Source: Phycisphaerae bacterium (GTDB lineage: Bacteria; Planctomycetota; Phycisphaerae; Sedimentisphaerales; Anaerobacaceae). From it: 64,000 nucleotides of DNA. The notes under the pieces were generated by a model, which saw nothing but the letters and a program-made list of their open reading frames with translations, had not been told where the DNA came from and ran no database searches. Shown here in pieces: positions 34,783-43,700 of the stretch. The stretch is taken from the NCBI GenBank assembly GCA_016782865.1, contig JADHXR010000018.1, positions 1 through 64,000 of the forward strand. Direction: 5' to 3'. Every line of letters starts with the position of its first letter. Positions within the stretch are counted from its first letter, which is position 1. Made by a program: the position numbers and the translations under genes.

Positions 34783-34992
34783 TCAATTCGTGAAGAGGTC
34801 GAAGAGGCTGCCTAATTTGCTCGAGTCTGCCTGGTAGAATTCTGTGTAGCGGCAGCTTGTGCATGTTACGGATGTGAATTTTCGGCTCTGGACGTCGAAG
34901 ATTTTGCTCCAAAACCCCCCTGCCGCTCTCATCTGGCCGGTGTCGCACTGGGTGTTGCCGTATTTGGGGCAACTGTAGTTGAAGTTCTGCAT
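34783..34992 (-). pseudogene. Small zinc-ribbon protein, copy 2, one Cys ligand lost
   Basis: 69 residues, nearly identical to copy 1, with its own ribosome-binding site. The first Cys pair reads SCPKYGNTQC: a TGC to TAC change turns the second ligand Cys into Tyr. A further change makes CETG into CDTG. Without that Cys the ribbon would bind zinc poorly, so this copy is probably decaying, though the frame is intact. Confidence 0.65.
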
Positions 34993-35096
34993 CTTGTGTT
35001 GCTCCTTGGCAATAACAGGTTCTTTTTATCAGACGCATGAGCAGAGAGTTTCTTTCAAGGAATCCGCTTTCTTTCCGACATTTCCCATCCCGCTTC
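34783..35096. repeat. Segmental duplication, right copy
   Basis: It aligns with 32723-33036. The two direct copies lie about 2.06 kb apart and flank the NRAMP-like gene. Confidence 0.85.
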
Positions 35097-35192
35097 ATGT
35101 ATCCTGGGATTTCCCAGACACTGAGCTTGCTTGCCGTATGCCTGCAATCCATCCACCTCAACACAACAAGAATCCTCTCGTCAACAGCCAAT

Positions 35193-35384
35193 CTAATTGC
35201 CTGCCCGCACCTCTCTGTCATGTTTGCGCAAGGCTGCTTCAGGCGAAATGAATGCAACCTTCTTCGCCTTCGGATCCCAGATGGCAAGCGGCCGTTTCTC
35301 TTTCTTGTGCCGCTCGATGACCTCTCTTACGGCCTCGGTCATAGCCAGAAGGGCCTTATCATGCAAAGATAACCGCTTTTTCAT
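35193..35384 (-). CDS. Small protein paired with zeta-like ATPases (antitoxin-like)
   Basis: 63 residues: it starts MKKRLSLHDKALLAMTEAVR, continues EVIERHKKEKRPLAIWDPKA and ends KHDREVRAGN. It is charged, starting with a helix and with a basic middle. Small proteins of this pattern are typically encoded directly after zeta-toxin-like P-loop ATPases, and here an upstream zeta-like gene overlaps its start (ATG 35384). A role as antitoxin or partner is inference from that pairing. With the partner reduced to 41 residues, the pair is probably dead. Confidence 0.55.
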   Translation of the reverse strand: MKKRLSLHDKALLAMTEAVREVIERHKKEKRPLAIWDPKAKKVAFISPEAALRKHDREVRAGN

Positions 35385-35484
35385 AATTAGTGCACCTGGC
35401 GTATTCGGGCAGAAACTTTACTGCAAGCGTTGTCTTGCCTGAGCCGTTAGGCCCGCCGATGACATATACATTTCTGTTGTTCAT
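35359..35484 (-). pseudogene. Zeta-toxin-like P-loop ATPase reduced to its N-terminus
   Basis: ATG 35484 opens MNNRNVYVIGGPNGSGKTTL, a Walker A of the zeta-toxin/AAA type, then AVKFLPEYARCTN. It abruptly changes to YEKAVIFA and a stop, overlapping the downstream gene in another frame. Zeta-like proteins run to about 190 residues, so some 150 codons have been lost by an internal deletion that kept the 5' end and the partner gene. It has no room for the catalytic residues. Confidence 0.6.
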
Positions 35485-35989
35485 GCACGGAGAATTGTAA
35501 CGCCTCCATTAAATTAAAGCCATTCAAGAATCCCAATGCAATCCTCCAGAACGTTGTTTCTTATGGTATGTTCCTGTTTTGGCGACCCTTAAACACTGTA
35601 TTTGTACCACCTTACGGAGCCTTTCTGTTGAAGGTACTTCTTCCGAGCTTGTCTAGCTGATATGTAGGCCGTGTGAAGACAGCGGGGCCCTGGGATAGAT
35701 TCGAGAGAAGAATAGTCTGGGCAGAGGTTGAAGTTTGTGGAAATCGCAGGATACCTCACATATTTCTTCATGGTTCTTCCCATTCGCCTTTGTGTCACGT
35801 CCTTCGTAGGATGGTAACCTATTCGACTTCGCTCAGGGCGGGCCCGTTTGCCCATGCTGCTAATCTGCATGGGCAAACAATCTGCCCTACAGATTGCCTT
35901 GCTTTGCCAGCAAGACACAGCGGATAATTCTCAATTGTGCTCGACAGGAAGTTAGGGTATTGTGTGGGCCGAGACAGAAAGGAAGAACC
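35485..35989. other. Intergenic region with a REP hairpin
   Basis: 505 bases without a supported gene. It holds the palindrome at 35846-35878 and the leader of the following membrane gene. Confidence 0.5.
35846..35878. repeat. Palindrome GTTTGCCCATGC / GCATGGGCAAAC
   Basis: A perfect 12-bp stem and 9-nt loop. Half of it (GTTTGCCCATG) also occurs at about 32629-32641, downstream of the RAYT remnant. Confidence 0.8.
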
Positions 35990-36511
35990 ATGGAGAATAC
36001 GGAAAAATATGAGAACTTTCCGGCGTCGATGGTCTTAGCGGCTGTTGTTGTTTCGATATCTGTTTATGTCGTGGGAGCCTACATTCTGTCGACCCCGGCA
36101 GTCTGGCTGTGAATACTGTATGTTTTGTACGGTGTTTGGATTGAGTTCAGGATTCTGAAACACAGTTGTGTTGATTGTTACTACTACGGCAAGCTATGCG
36201 GCCTGGGCAGAGGCAAACTGTGCTCACTCGTGTTCAGCAGAGGGGACCCTCGAAGATTCATCGAAAGGGAAGTATCCTGGGCCGATCTGCTACCGGATTT
36301 CATGGTCGCGATATTGCCCGCGATCGTAGTCATTCTCCTCGTCAGGGATTTCAACTGGCTTGTCCTCGTGCTGCTGGTCCTTCTGTTCGTGTTGTCGTTC
36401 GGAGGAAACGCCGTCATTAGAGGTTCGTTCACGTGCAAGCACTGCAAACAGCGAGAGATCGGCTGCCCGGCAGAAAGGCTCTTCAACAAGGAATCTCAGG
36501 AAACGTCATAG
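35990..36511 (+). pseudogene. Cys-rich membrane protein interrupted by in-frame TGA
   Basis: The reading frame runs from ATG 35990 (GGAAG 5 nt upstream) to TAG 36511, broken only by TGA at 36110-36112 (codon 41). Both parts fit one protein. The first is MENTEKYENFPASMVLAAVV plus the rest of a first helix ending AVWL. After the stop, ILYVLYGVWIEFRILKHSC continues the next helix. Then comes a Cys cluster (HSCVDCYYYGKLCGLGRGKL, CSL), two more helices (about 102-140) and a second Cys pair (CKHCKQREIGC). A one-base change from TGG would explain the stop. Other genes here use TGA as a normal stop, so general recoding is excluded. Reinitiation downstream could still make a fragment. Confidence 0.7.
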
Positions 36512-36521
36512 CCAGAACCGC

Positions 36522-36542
36522 ATGGGCAGGGAACCTGCCCAT
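36522..36542. repeat. REP hairpin ATGGGCAGG/CCTGCCCAT
   Basis: A perfect 9-bp stem with a 3-nt loop, directly after the membrane gene stop. Confidence 0.75.
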
Positions 36543-36576
36543 CCTACACGTCATAACACCTCTCTGCCCGGAATCG

Positions 36577-36598
36577 GTAGGGTGCGATGAATCGCACC
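36577..36598. repeat. REP variant, same family as 31646-31718
   Basis: GTAGGGTGCGAT-GA-ATCGCACC keeps the arms of the REP but changes the centre to make a better self-palindrome. Confidence 0.75.
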
Positions 36599-37038
36599 GA
36601 TTGCGTGGGGCCATGTAAATGGTGCTATAAACTGGAGACAGCCACCTATTCACGTATGTCAGGAAGGATAGTCCGATGCTCAGTCGTTTACTGGTCATTT
36701 ACACGACAAACTTGTCTTGAAGGGTACAGATTGGATTTCTTTCTGTATATTTCCTCGAAGCCCTGACTCGTCACCGGGACCTTTCTATATGTTCCGTACC
36801 TCCATTTTCTACAGCCTTCGGGGCCTCCTTTCTGGTCCGAAAACAATCTTCTTGCATGTCATCTCATTTCGCCTTGATAGTCAAACTACGATAAAAACAC
36901 TAAGGCTCTGTGTTAAAACAACCGAAATCAACAAAGGCCAGGACTTGTCCTGAGCATCCTTAAATCAGAAAGAACTACGTAGACAGCAATCTAGCGACAC
37001 AGAGCTTATATAGAAGATTTTAGATGAAAGGTTACATT

Positions 37039-37257
37039 ATGAATGAGGGAAATGAATGTCTAAGATGTGGTGGCGCAAATGTCAAGCCCGGCGCGCTCCA
37101 ATCCACTGGGAAAGTCTATGTTCGTCCCAGCGACGCTAAACTGGAGACGTTTCTCAAGACCGGAGTTCTTGTTAATGTAAACATTTGTTTTGATTGTGGT
37201 CATGTGGAAATGGTTGTAGTCCCGGATAAACTAAAGTCGATCATGAAAGCATGCTGA
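37039..37257 (+). CDS. Small zinc-ribbon-like protein
   Basis: 72 residues from ATG 37039, with AAAGG 7 nt upstream; an in-frame ATG lies 15 bases earlier. Two Cys pairs (CLRCGG and CFDCGH) flank about 40 residues (VNVNICFDCGHVEMVVVPDK near the end). It is the same general design as the duplicated ribbons 2-4 kb upstream but not a close copy. Function unknown. Confidence 0.7.
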   Translation: MNEGNECLRCGGANVKPGALQSTGKVYVRPSDAKLETFLKTGVLVNVNICFDCGHVEMVVVPDKLKSIMKAC

Positions 37258-37391
37258 CTACAGTCGCACTTAAACGCAACATTTCTTAACATTGCCCTGA
37301 AAATAGAAGGATACAGGGCCGAGACGCGGAGGGAGAGGAAGAATTGACAAGCTGCGCTATACCTTTGTCGCAGAGATCCGGCCGCGTGAAA

Positions 37392-38330
37392 TCATACGAG
37401 GTTGTTGCGGTACCAGTCTATCGCCAGTTGCAGGCCTTCAGAGAATGACACTATTGGCTCGAAGCCGATCAGGTTTCGTGCCGCGGTGATGTCGGCGAGG
37501 GAGTGTTTCACGTCTCCGGCGCGCGCGTCGGTATAAATAGGCTTGACGCTCTTGCCTAACAGTTTGTTGATCATGGCGATGATTTCGTTGACGGTTACAG
37601 CCTGGCCGCAGGCGATGTTTATGACTTCGCCGTTGGTCTGCTTGGCGCCCGCGGCGAGTAAGTTGGCGCTGACTACATTGTCGATATATGTGAAATCGCG
37701 GCTTTGCTCGCCGTCGCCGTAAATGGTCGGCGGTCTGTCCTTCAATATGGCGGTTACAAAAGCCGGAATGGCGGCGGCATATTGGCTTTTCGGATCCTGA
37801 CGAGGGCCAAAAACGTTGAAGTACCGCAATGCAATCGTCTCAAGGCCGAAGACGCCGGAAAAAACCGAGCAATAGTATTCGCCGACAAGCTTACCGACCG
37901 CATAAGGCGAGAGCGGGCTAGTGGGCATTGTTTCGGTCTTCGGCGAGGTCGGAGCATCTCCGTACGCCGAGGAACTCGCCGCATAGACGAAGCGTTTTAC
38001 ACCCGCATCACGGGCAGCCAACAGAAGCGTGAAGGTCGCATCTACACAATGCTTGTGTGTGGAGGCGGGATCCTCAACGCTCAGCGGCACCGAGGGCAAC
38101 GCACCCTGATGTAAAACGACATCGATATCTTTAACAGCCGATTGGGCGACCTCCGACTCGCCCATATCGGCCTCAATGAATTCGATTTTGTCGATAACGT
38201 CGGCAAGATTGCTTTTCTTACCCGTAAGCAGATTGTCGACGACTCTCACAAAACAGCCTTGCGAGACGAGTTTCGTGCAGATACTCGAACCGATAAAGCC
38301 CGCTCCACCGGTCACTAAGAACTTGTCCAT
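37392..38330 (-). CDS. NAD-dependent epimerase/dehydratase (UDP-GlcNAc/UDP-Glc 4-epimerase type)
   Basis: 312-residue short-chain dehydrogenase/reductase. The Rossmann motif GGAGFIGSS is at 8-16, AASSSAYGD carries the catalytic Ser, and SPYAVGK has the Tyr-x3-Lys pair. ALRYFNVFGPRQDPKSQYAA is typical of WbpP/Gne-type UDP-hexose 4-epimerases. It makes an activated sugar for the exopolysaccharide locus whose last gene it is, 78 bases after the Wzz/BY-kinase gene. Exact substrate not determinable. Confidence 0.88.
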   Translation of the reverse strand: MDKFLVTGGAGFIGSSICTKLVSQGCFVRVVDNLLTGKKSNLADVIDKIEFIEADMGESEVAQSAVKDIDVVLHQGALPSVPLSVEDPASTHKHCVDATFTLLLAARDAGVKRFVYAASSSAYGDAPTSPKTETMPTSPLSPYAVGKLVGEYYCSVFSGVFGLETIALRYFNVFGPRQDPKSQYAAAIPAFVTAILKDRPPTIYGDGEQSRDFTYIDNVVSANLLAAGAKQTNGEVINIACGQAVTVNEIIAMINKLLGKSVKPIYTDARAGDVKHSLADITAARNLIGFEPIVSFSEGLQLAIDWYRNNLV

Positions 38331-38408
38331 AAAATGAGCCTTTCACGAAGAAATTCACAGTTCAGAGTCAATGACATTCAAGAGCGTTCGACATTATACT
38401 CGGAGGTC

Positions 38409-40652
38409 TCAGGCAGCACTACCGGCTAGTCGTGCTTTTTTGTGATATCTTCTGTATGACTTGAACTGCTCCTGGAAATAGCCGCCCTTCATAGACCTTG
38501 CTGCAAAGAGCACACAGCCTATGATTGTGGCATCGACTTGTTCCAATTCGCGAACGGTCCTCTGGGCAGCGCCCCTGCTTGTCGCCGTGGCGTTGAAGAC
38601 CAGAACCGTCGCATCGACAAGGGCGGCCAGCACTTTGGCGTCACTTACCAGCAGCGAGGGCGGACCGTCAATTATGATGTAATCGTAGTTCCTGCGCTGC
38701 TCGGCGAGCAGCGATTCCATGCGGGCGCTGCCGAGCAGCTCGGCCGGATTCGCCGGCGCCGGTCCGCAATCGATTATGCCGAGACCCTCAACGCCGCTGG
38801 ACCTGACAGCTTCTCCGGAAGAACACTGGTGTGTCAGCACACTGCTCAATCCAAAATCGAAGCGCTCGGCCGAGTCGCCGGTTTCCTCTCTCGGGAACAG
38901 CGTGTGCAGATTCGGCTTTCTGAAGTTTGCATCTATTAGCAGGACTTTCTTGTCCGAGGCGACAAAGGTCGCTGCAAGATTGGACGCGACAGAAGTCTTG
39001 CCGTCGCCGGTCATGCCGCTGGTAACGAGCAAAGTCCTGGAAGCCCCCGCAGGACCGGAGAGCTTCAGGTTCGTCCGACACCGCCTGTAAGATTCGCTCA
39101 CAACAGAATAAGGCGCCTGGCGAACAACATGGGCAAGGTCGACTCTTCGGGCCTGGCGGTCCTCAGAGGCGTTGGGGATAACACCAAGAAGCGGAACGCG
39201 CACGTAGCGTGCAACGGCACTCGGCGTTCGAACCAAATCGTTGGCCAGCTCGACGAGAAAGGCCAGGCCTACCCCGAGCAGCATGCCCAATACCGTACCG
39301 CTTGGGAACCACAGCCACCACTGCCGGGAGAACACCATCTCCAGCGGCTGCCGAGCTTGCCCGACAGCGAGCACTTTGGGTGTCTTCGGGTCATCGTGCA
39401 TTATCTTCAGTTTTTCGATCTGCTCTTTGATCGAGTCGAGTCTGGCGAGTCGTTCGTCTCTGATCTTCAGGGCCTTGTCGTATTGGACCCGGGCTAGGTC
39501 AAGCTGTTTCTTCTTCGCCTCGGCCTCCTGCCGGCTTTCTTCCAACTGTTCGAATCTCTTCTGCAATACGATCAAAGTGTCTTGGGCGTTCATGAGATTA
39601 GCCCGCCTGGTCAGCTCGGCGATTTCAGCCTTCCTAAGCTCTCTTTCCTTCCTGGCCTTTTCTATCGAACCTCTTATCCGGCGAACATCCCTGTGATCGT
39701 CGCCGAACTTCGAGAGCTTGCCTGAGAGTTCTGCCTCCTGAAAGGCAAGCTGCTGAGCAAGCGACGTCATGATCGCATCTCCTTCTATAACGGCTGCGAT
39801 CTGCTCGGTGATGGGGCCTCTCGCCAATTCTTCGAGATTGCCTATGTCGGCTTGGAATTGTTTTATCACCAAGTCAAGCTCGTCCTTCTGAAGCTCCAGG
39901 CTGTTCAACCTCAGCGTGATGGTGTGCTGGAAATTGCGGCCCACAGACCTTTCAATATCGGTCAGGTCGTATGCGGCACGAACATCGTCCAGCGCCCTCT
40001 CGCCGGCGTCCACTTCCGCCTGAATGTCCTGGCGACGCCTATCGAGCTGCGTCAGCCTGTCTGATATTTCTCGTTGTTCGGAAACTCCCCGGCTGGCAAG
40101 AAACAGTACCAGCATTTCGTTGACGACGTCCGCCGCTTCCCTGGCGGAACCGCAGCTCATCGAAATTTCAACAAACTCACTATCCCTGTGAGCGTAGGCG
40201 CCGAAATGCTTCTTCAAATACTTGACGCGATTTCTGTCCTTCCTTGCCGGCCCACCCCGAAAGCCCTCATACCACTGTGTCTCTTTAACATTATCCCTCT
40301 TGAGCAAGTCCTCCATCGTGCTTTGTTGCTTAATCAGGCTGGCAATCGATTGGCGATGTCCGTATAAGACGTCCCTCTGCAATTGTATGGTGCCGATAGT
40401 CATCGGATCGATTTCCACCGGGGGCAAGACCTGGATATAGGTTCTGGCCGTGTATCTTGGAAACTTGATCTGCAGAAGTTTCCATGTTCCTCCCCCTGCT
40501 CCCAGACCGAGCAGAGTCAGAAAAATCATCAGCAGCATGTGTCGGCGCAATATTCCGAAGACCTCTCTCGGCGCCAGCGAGGAGGTCGCCGCCGGACCTT
40601 GCCCGGCCGACCTTGGCCTCCGGTTTGAAGCTGCCGGTCTTTCTTGCGCCAT
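38409..40652 (-). CDS. Polysaccharide co-polymerase fused to BY-kinase (Wzz/GumC-CpsD)
   Basis: 747 residues. A cytoplasmic stretch precedes helix 1 (about 37-55, LLMIFLTLLGLGAGGGTW). The Wzz domain and a long periplasmic coiled coil (about 200-430) follow, then helix 2 (about 455-475, WLWFPSGTVLGMLLGVGLAF). A P-loop kinase closes the chain, with Walker A about 546-554 (GMTGDGKTS), A' LLIDANFRKP and Walker B YDYIIIDGPP. BY-kinases autophosphorylate a C-terminal Tyr cluster; here only three Tyr are near the end (GGYFQEQFKSYRRYH). The protein controls chain length and export with the Wza-like protein. The start is ATG 40652. Confidence 0.9.
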   Translation of the reverse strand: MAQERPAASNRRPRSAGQGPAATSSLAPREVFGILRRHMLLMIFLTLLGLGAGGGTWKLLQIKFPRYTARTYIQVLPPVEIDPMTIGTIQLQRDVLYGHRQSIASLIKQQSTMEDLLKRDNVKETQWYEGFRGGPARKDRNRVKYLKKHFGAYAHRDSEFVEISMSCGSAREAADVVNEMLVLFLASRGVSEQREISDRLTQLDRRRQDIQAEVDAGERALDDVRAAYDLTDIERSVGRNFQHTITLRLNSLELQKDELDLVIKQFQADIGNLEELARGPITEQIAAVIEGDAIMTSLAQQLAFQEAELSGKLSKFGDDHRDVRRIRGSIEKARKERELRKAEIAELTRRANLMNAQDTLIVLQKRFEQLEESRQEAEAKKKQLDLARVQYDKALKIRDERLARLDSIKEQIEKLKIMHDDPKTPKVLAVGQARQPLEMVFSRQWWLWFPSGTVLGMLLGVGLAFLVELANDLVRTPSAVARYVRVPLLGVIPNASEDRQARRVDLAHVVRQAPYSVVSESYRRCRTNLKLSGPAGASRTLLVTSGMTGDGKTSVASNLAATFVASDKKVLLIDANFRKPNLHTLFPREETGDSAERFDFGLSSVLTHQCSSGEAVRSSGVEGLGIIDCGPAPANPAELLGSARMESLLAEQRRNYDYIIIDGPPSLLVSDAKVLAALVDATVLVFNATATSRGAAQRTVRELEQVDATIIGCVLFAARSMKGGYFQEQFKSYRRYHKKARLAGSAA

Positions 40653-40736
40653 CTGAAGTCTCCATTCATAGTCAACGAGCTAAGGCAGGTATAGGCCTTG
40701 GACACATCAACGTAGTTGCGCCTTTCGCACGAGTCC

Positions 40737-43700
40737 TCACGGCGAAACGCGATCAATAGCCCTTTCTATCTGCTGACGGGCTGTTGGTGACAGCGTATCG
40801 GCTCCCACTTCCAGGGCCCGTTTGTAAGCAGCGAGTGCTTCAGCTCTTGCTCCGAGTTTCTCTTTTATCATGCCCTTGTGCTCGTATATCTCTGCCGGAA
40901 CGGTAATCTTGTCCTGCTGATACTGTTGCAGAGCCGCCGCAAGGAATTCGGCAGCCTGTGAAGCCTTCCCGTTCTTAAGCAACACATAAGCATAAGTATC
41001 CAGCACACCCGGATCGTTGGGCTTGGCGTCAAATGCCCTTTTGGCATATCCAAGAGCGTCTGAGAGTCTTTCGTCATTTTCAGCAAGCAAATACGCCAAA
41101 TTGTTGAGAATCATCGCAACACCGGTATTACTCGGCATTTCAGCAAGCAGACTTTCGTAATCTGCGACGGCCATTTTCAGGTAATTCTTATCGGAGCTTT
41201 TCGTATAGGCCAAAATCAGAATGTTCCCTTTTCTCAGGGTGTAGGCCATCCGGCGGGGGCTATCGCCGGTGGTGAGTTCTATGCATTTGTCGATATATCC
41301 TATGGCCTTGTCGTACTCGCCGTTGATCTTGGCCAGATAAAACATGGTAAAATTGGCAACGAGCGATTGAGGATCGCTTTGAAGCCTCTGCTGACAGTAC
41401 TTTAGCACTTCCTCGTATCCCAGCAGCAGGTACATTCTCTGCAAGACCTCAGAGGCGAGCGTCTCGTTGGCCCCGGCTTGGTCAACAGCTTTTCGGCTGT
41501 ACTCAATAGCAGTCGCTTTGTCACCGAGTGCCGATTTGGCCTGGGCCATTCGGAAATATGCCATAGGGGCAAAAGCGCTGTCTTTATACTTGCCCGCCTC
41601 CGCAAAGACTTTGTCCAGCTTGGCGGGGTCCCAGCCTTTAGCATCCGGCGTTCCGGCTCCGGCTACGAGCGATTTCAAATAGCCGTCAAAGGCTGCTGCA
41701 TACAGGGCGTCTTGTATCTCTTCGGTGTTGGCACCGCCGGAATGTAGTTTGCGTCTGGTTTCGAGAGCTTTTCCATAATACTGTTCGGCCCTGTCGAACT
41801 GGCCGGTCTTAATTGCAAATGCGCCTGCCTGATTGAGCCATCTGGCGCTTTGAGGAAACTTCTCAAGAGTCTCGGCGTAGAATTTCGTCAACGCCTGTTT
41901 CCTGCCAAGCCGAAAGTATATGTGCTCGAGCAACGACCTGGCTTCGAGCGGCGCGCCGGGCGCATCAATCGCATTCTTGAGTTCGGTTATGGCGTCTTCG
42001 TACCGCTTCATCTGCAGATATGCTTTTGCCAGCGAGACGCGGGTGGCGGGCTCGTCGAACAACACTTTGCTCTTTCTCAGGTCGCTGATTGCCCGGTCGT
42101 AGTCTTCGCGGAAGAAGTTTATCTCACCTTTCAGCCGCCAGGCGAGGAAATTGTCCGGATCGCTCTGGAGGTTTTTGGTCGTCAGCTCGAGCGCCTTTTC
42201 CAACTGTCCCTGTCTCATCAGCAGCCACGCATGGAGCAGTAGTATTCTCGGCTCGTCCGGATACTTCTCCTTGAAGCTTTGCAGCTCGTGCTCAGCCTCC
42301 TTGACAAGGCCCACCCTAAGAAACGTCCCGATTTGAGCAAGATTGTTTTCAGGAGTATCCTCAACTGTCACAAGTTCCTCGGAGTATCTTTTTACAGCCT
42401 CTTGATCGAAGGTTTTTTCTGCGACCAGCAACAAACCCTTGAGCACGGCGCCGTCCTTATCGCCGCTCTTGTACAACTGCTCCAGCACTCTGCCGGCATC
42501 CTCGTATTGGCCGGCCTGGAAATAATGATTCCAGAGCAATTCTTCATCCTGCGACTCCTCCAACAACCTCTTCGCCTTCTGGCCCTGACCTCGGGCGCGC
42601 AAGTATTCCGCGTAGTGATAGAGCATCTGTCTGTCGCGGGGATTTATCTGCCTGGCTTGCTCGAAGGCCGAGTCGGCGACGGCAAACAATGCATCCTTGC
42701 TGGCCTGCGCAGTTTCTTTTGAAGCCACTTGCATCGCAAGTCTGCCGAGCAGAACTGCATTTTCCATGCTCGGTTGAGCTTTCTGCAGATCCTGCCGAAT
42801 CGCCACTGCTCTGAGCGGTTCTGTCGGGGCTATATAGTCCGCATACAGGCCGAGCAGAGGCAGGTCGCGCCGATTCAGTGCGACAGCTCTCTCCAGGGCA
42901 TCCCTTGTCTCCGCCACCTGCGACACTGTAACGCCGGCGCCAAGCGCTAGATTGCGACTATATAACAGACTCGCCGACGCCTTGGCGATAGTCCCATCCA
43001 GAGGATTTAAGGAGGCAGCTTTTTGTATATCTTCCGCAGAGGCATGCTCATTGTTCAGAGCCGCATTGATGTTACTTCTGAGCATATAGCCGAATGAGAA
43101 TATGGGTCTTTGCGTCAGACATTCGTCAATTTTCGACAAGGCATCCTTGTACTCGCCTTTGGCCACGGCCAGTCGGGTCGCAAAGACCTGCCCCTGGCAA
43201 CTATCGAGATTCCCCTGTCGAGCCGCCTTGGTAACTTCATCCGCCAGTTGCCAGTCTTCGGCTACGATTGCGATATCAAGAAGGTGATTTGCGGCAAGCG
43301 TCATTTGTTCGGAGCCGGGGGCGCCTGGAATTCGTCCTTGCGAGGTCAGCGGATCGAGAGCCTGTTTCAGGTAGCCTACCGCTTTCTCGGGCTGGTCATA
43401 CCGGCGATAGTGAATTCCATACTGCACCGCTTTGCGAATAGGGTCGGTAATTTTTGACAATGCCTGCTCTTCAATTTCCTTGAGTCTTTGTTGCGGCACA
43501 TCTCGCGGGTCAGGCTCGGAGAGCATCTTCTCATAAACCAGACCTGCCGTATTGTCCGGGTAGTATTGGCGGAAGCTCCTGATCAGATTTGTCGCCAACT
43601 GGGTCTGACCTTGTGCGATGTAGCTTCTGCAGGCACTCATAACCGCAGCCTGCTCGGCCTGGTCCAATTCAGTGGGCAGCAGTTTTTCTATCAGTTCGGC

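Larger units (their letters stand above)
36512..37038. other. Intergenic region with REP sequences
   Basis: 527 bases. The left end has two repeats, the hairpin ATGGGCAGG-GAA-CCTGCCCAT (36522-36542) and a GGTGCGAT REP variant (36577-36598). Further right is the short hairpin CAGGAC-TT-GTCCTG at about 36940. No gene is supported. Confidence 0.55.

Noticed and set aside
35990-36511. Selenocysteine or TGA recoding in the split membrane gene
   Set aside because: TGA is used as stop in neighbouring overlapping genes, and no selenocysteine hairpin was recognised after the codon.
36717-36953. 78-residue frame in the region before the last zinc-ribbon gene
   Set aside because: No start signal, low protein-like character, and it spans a short hairpin.
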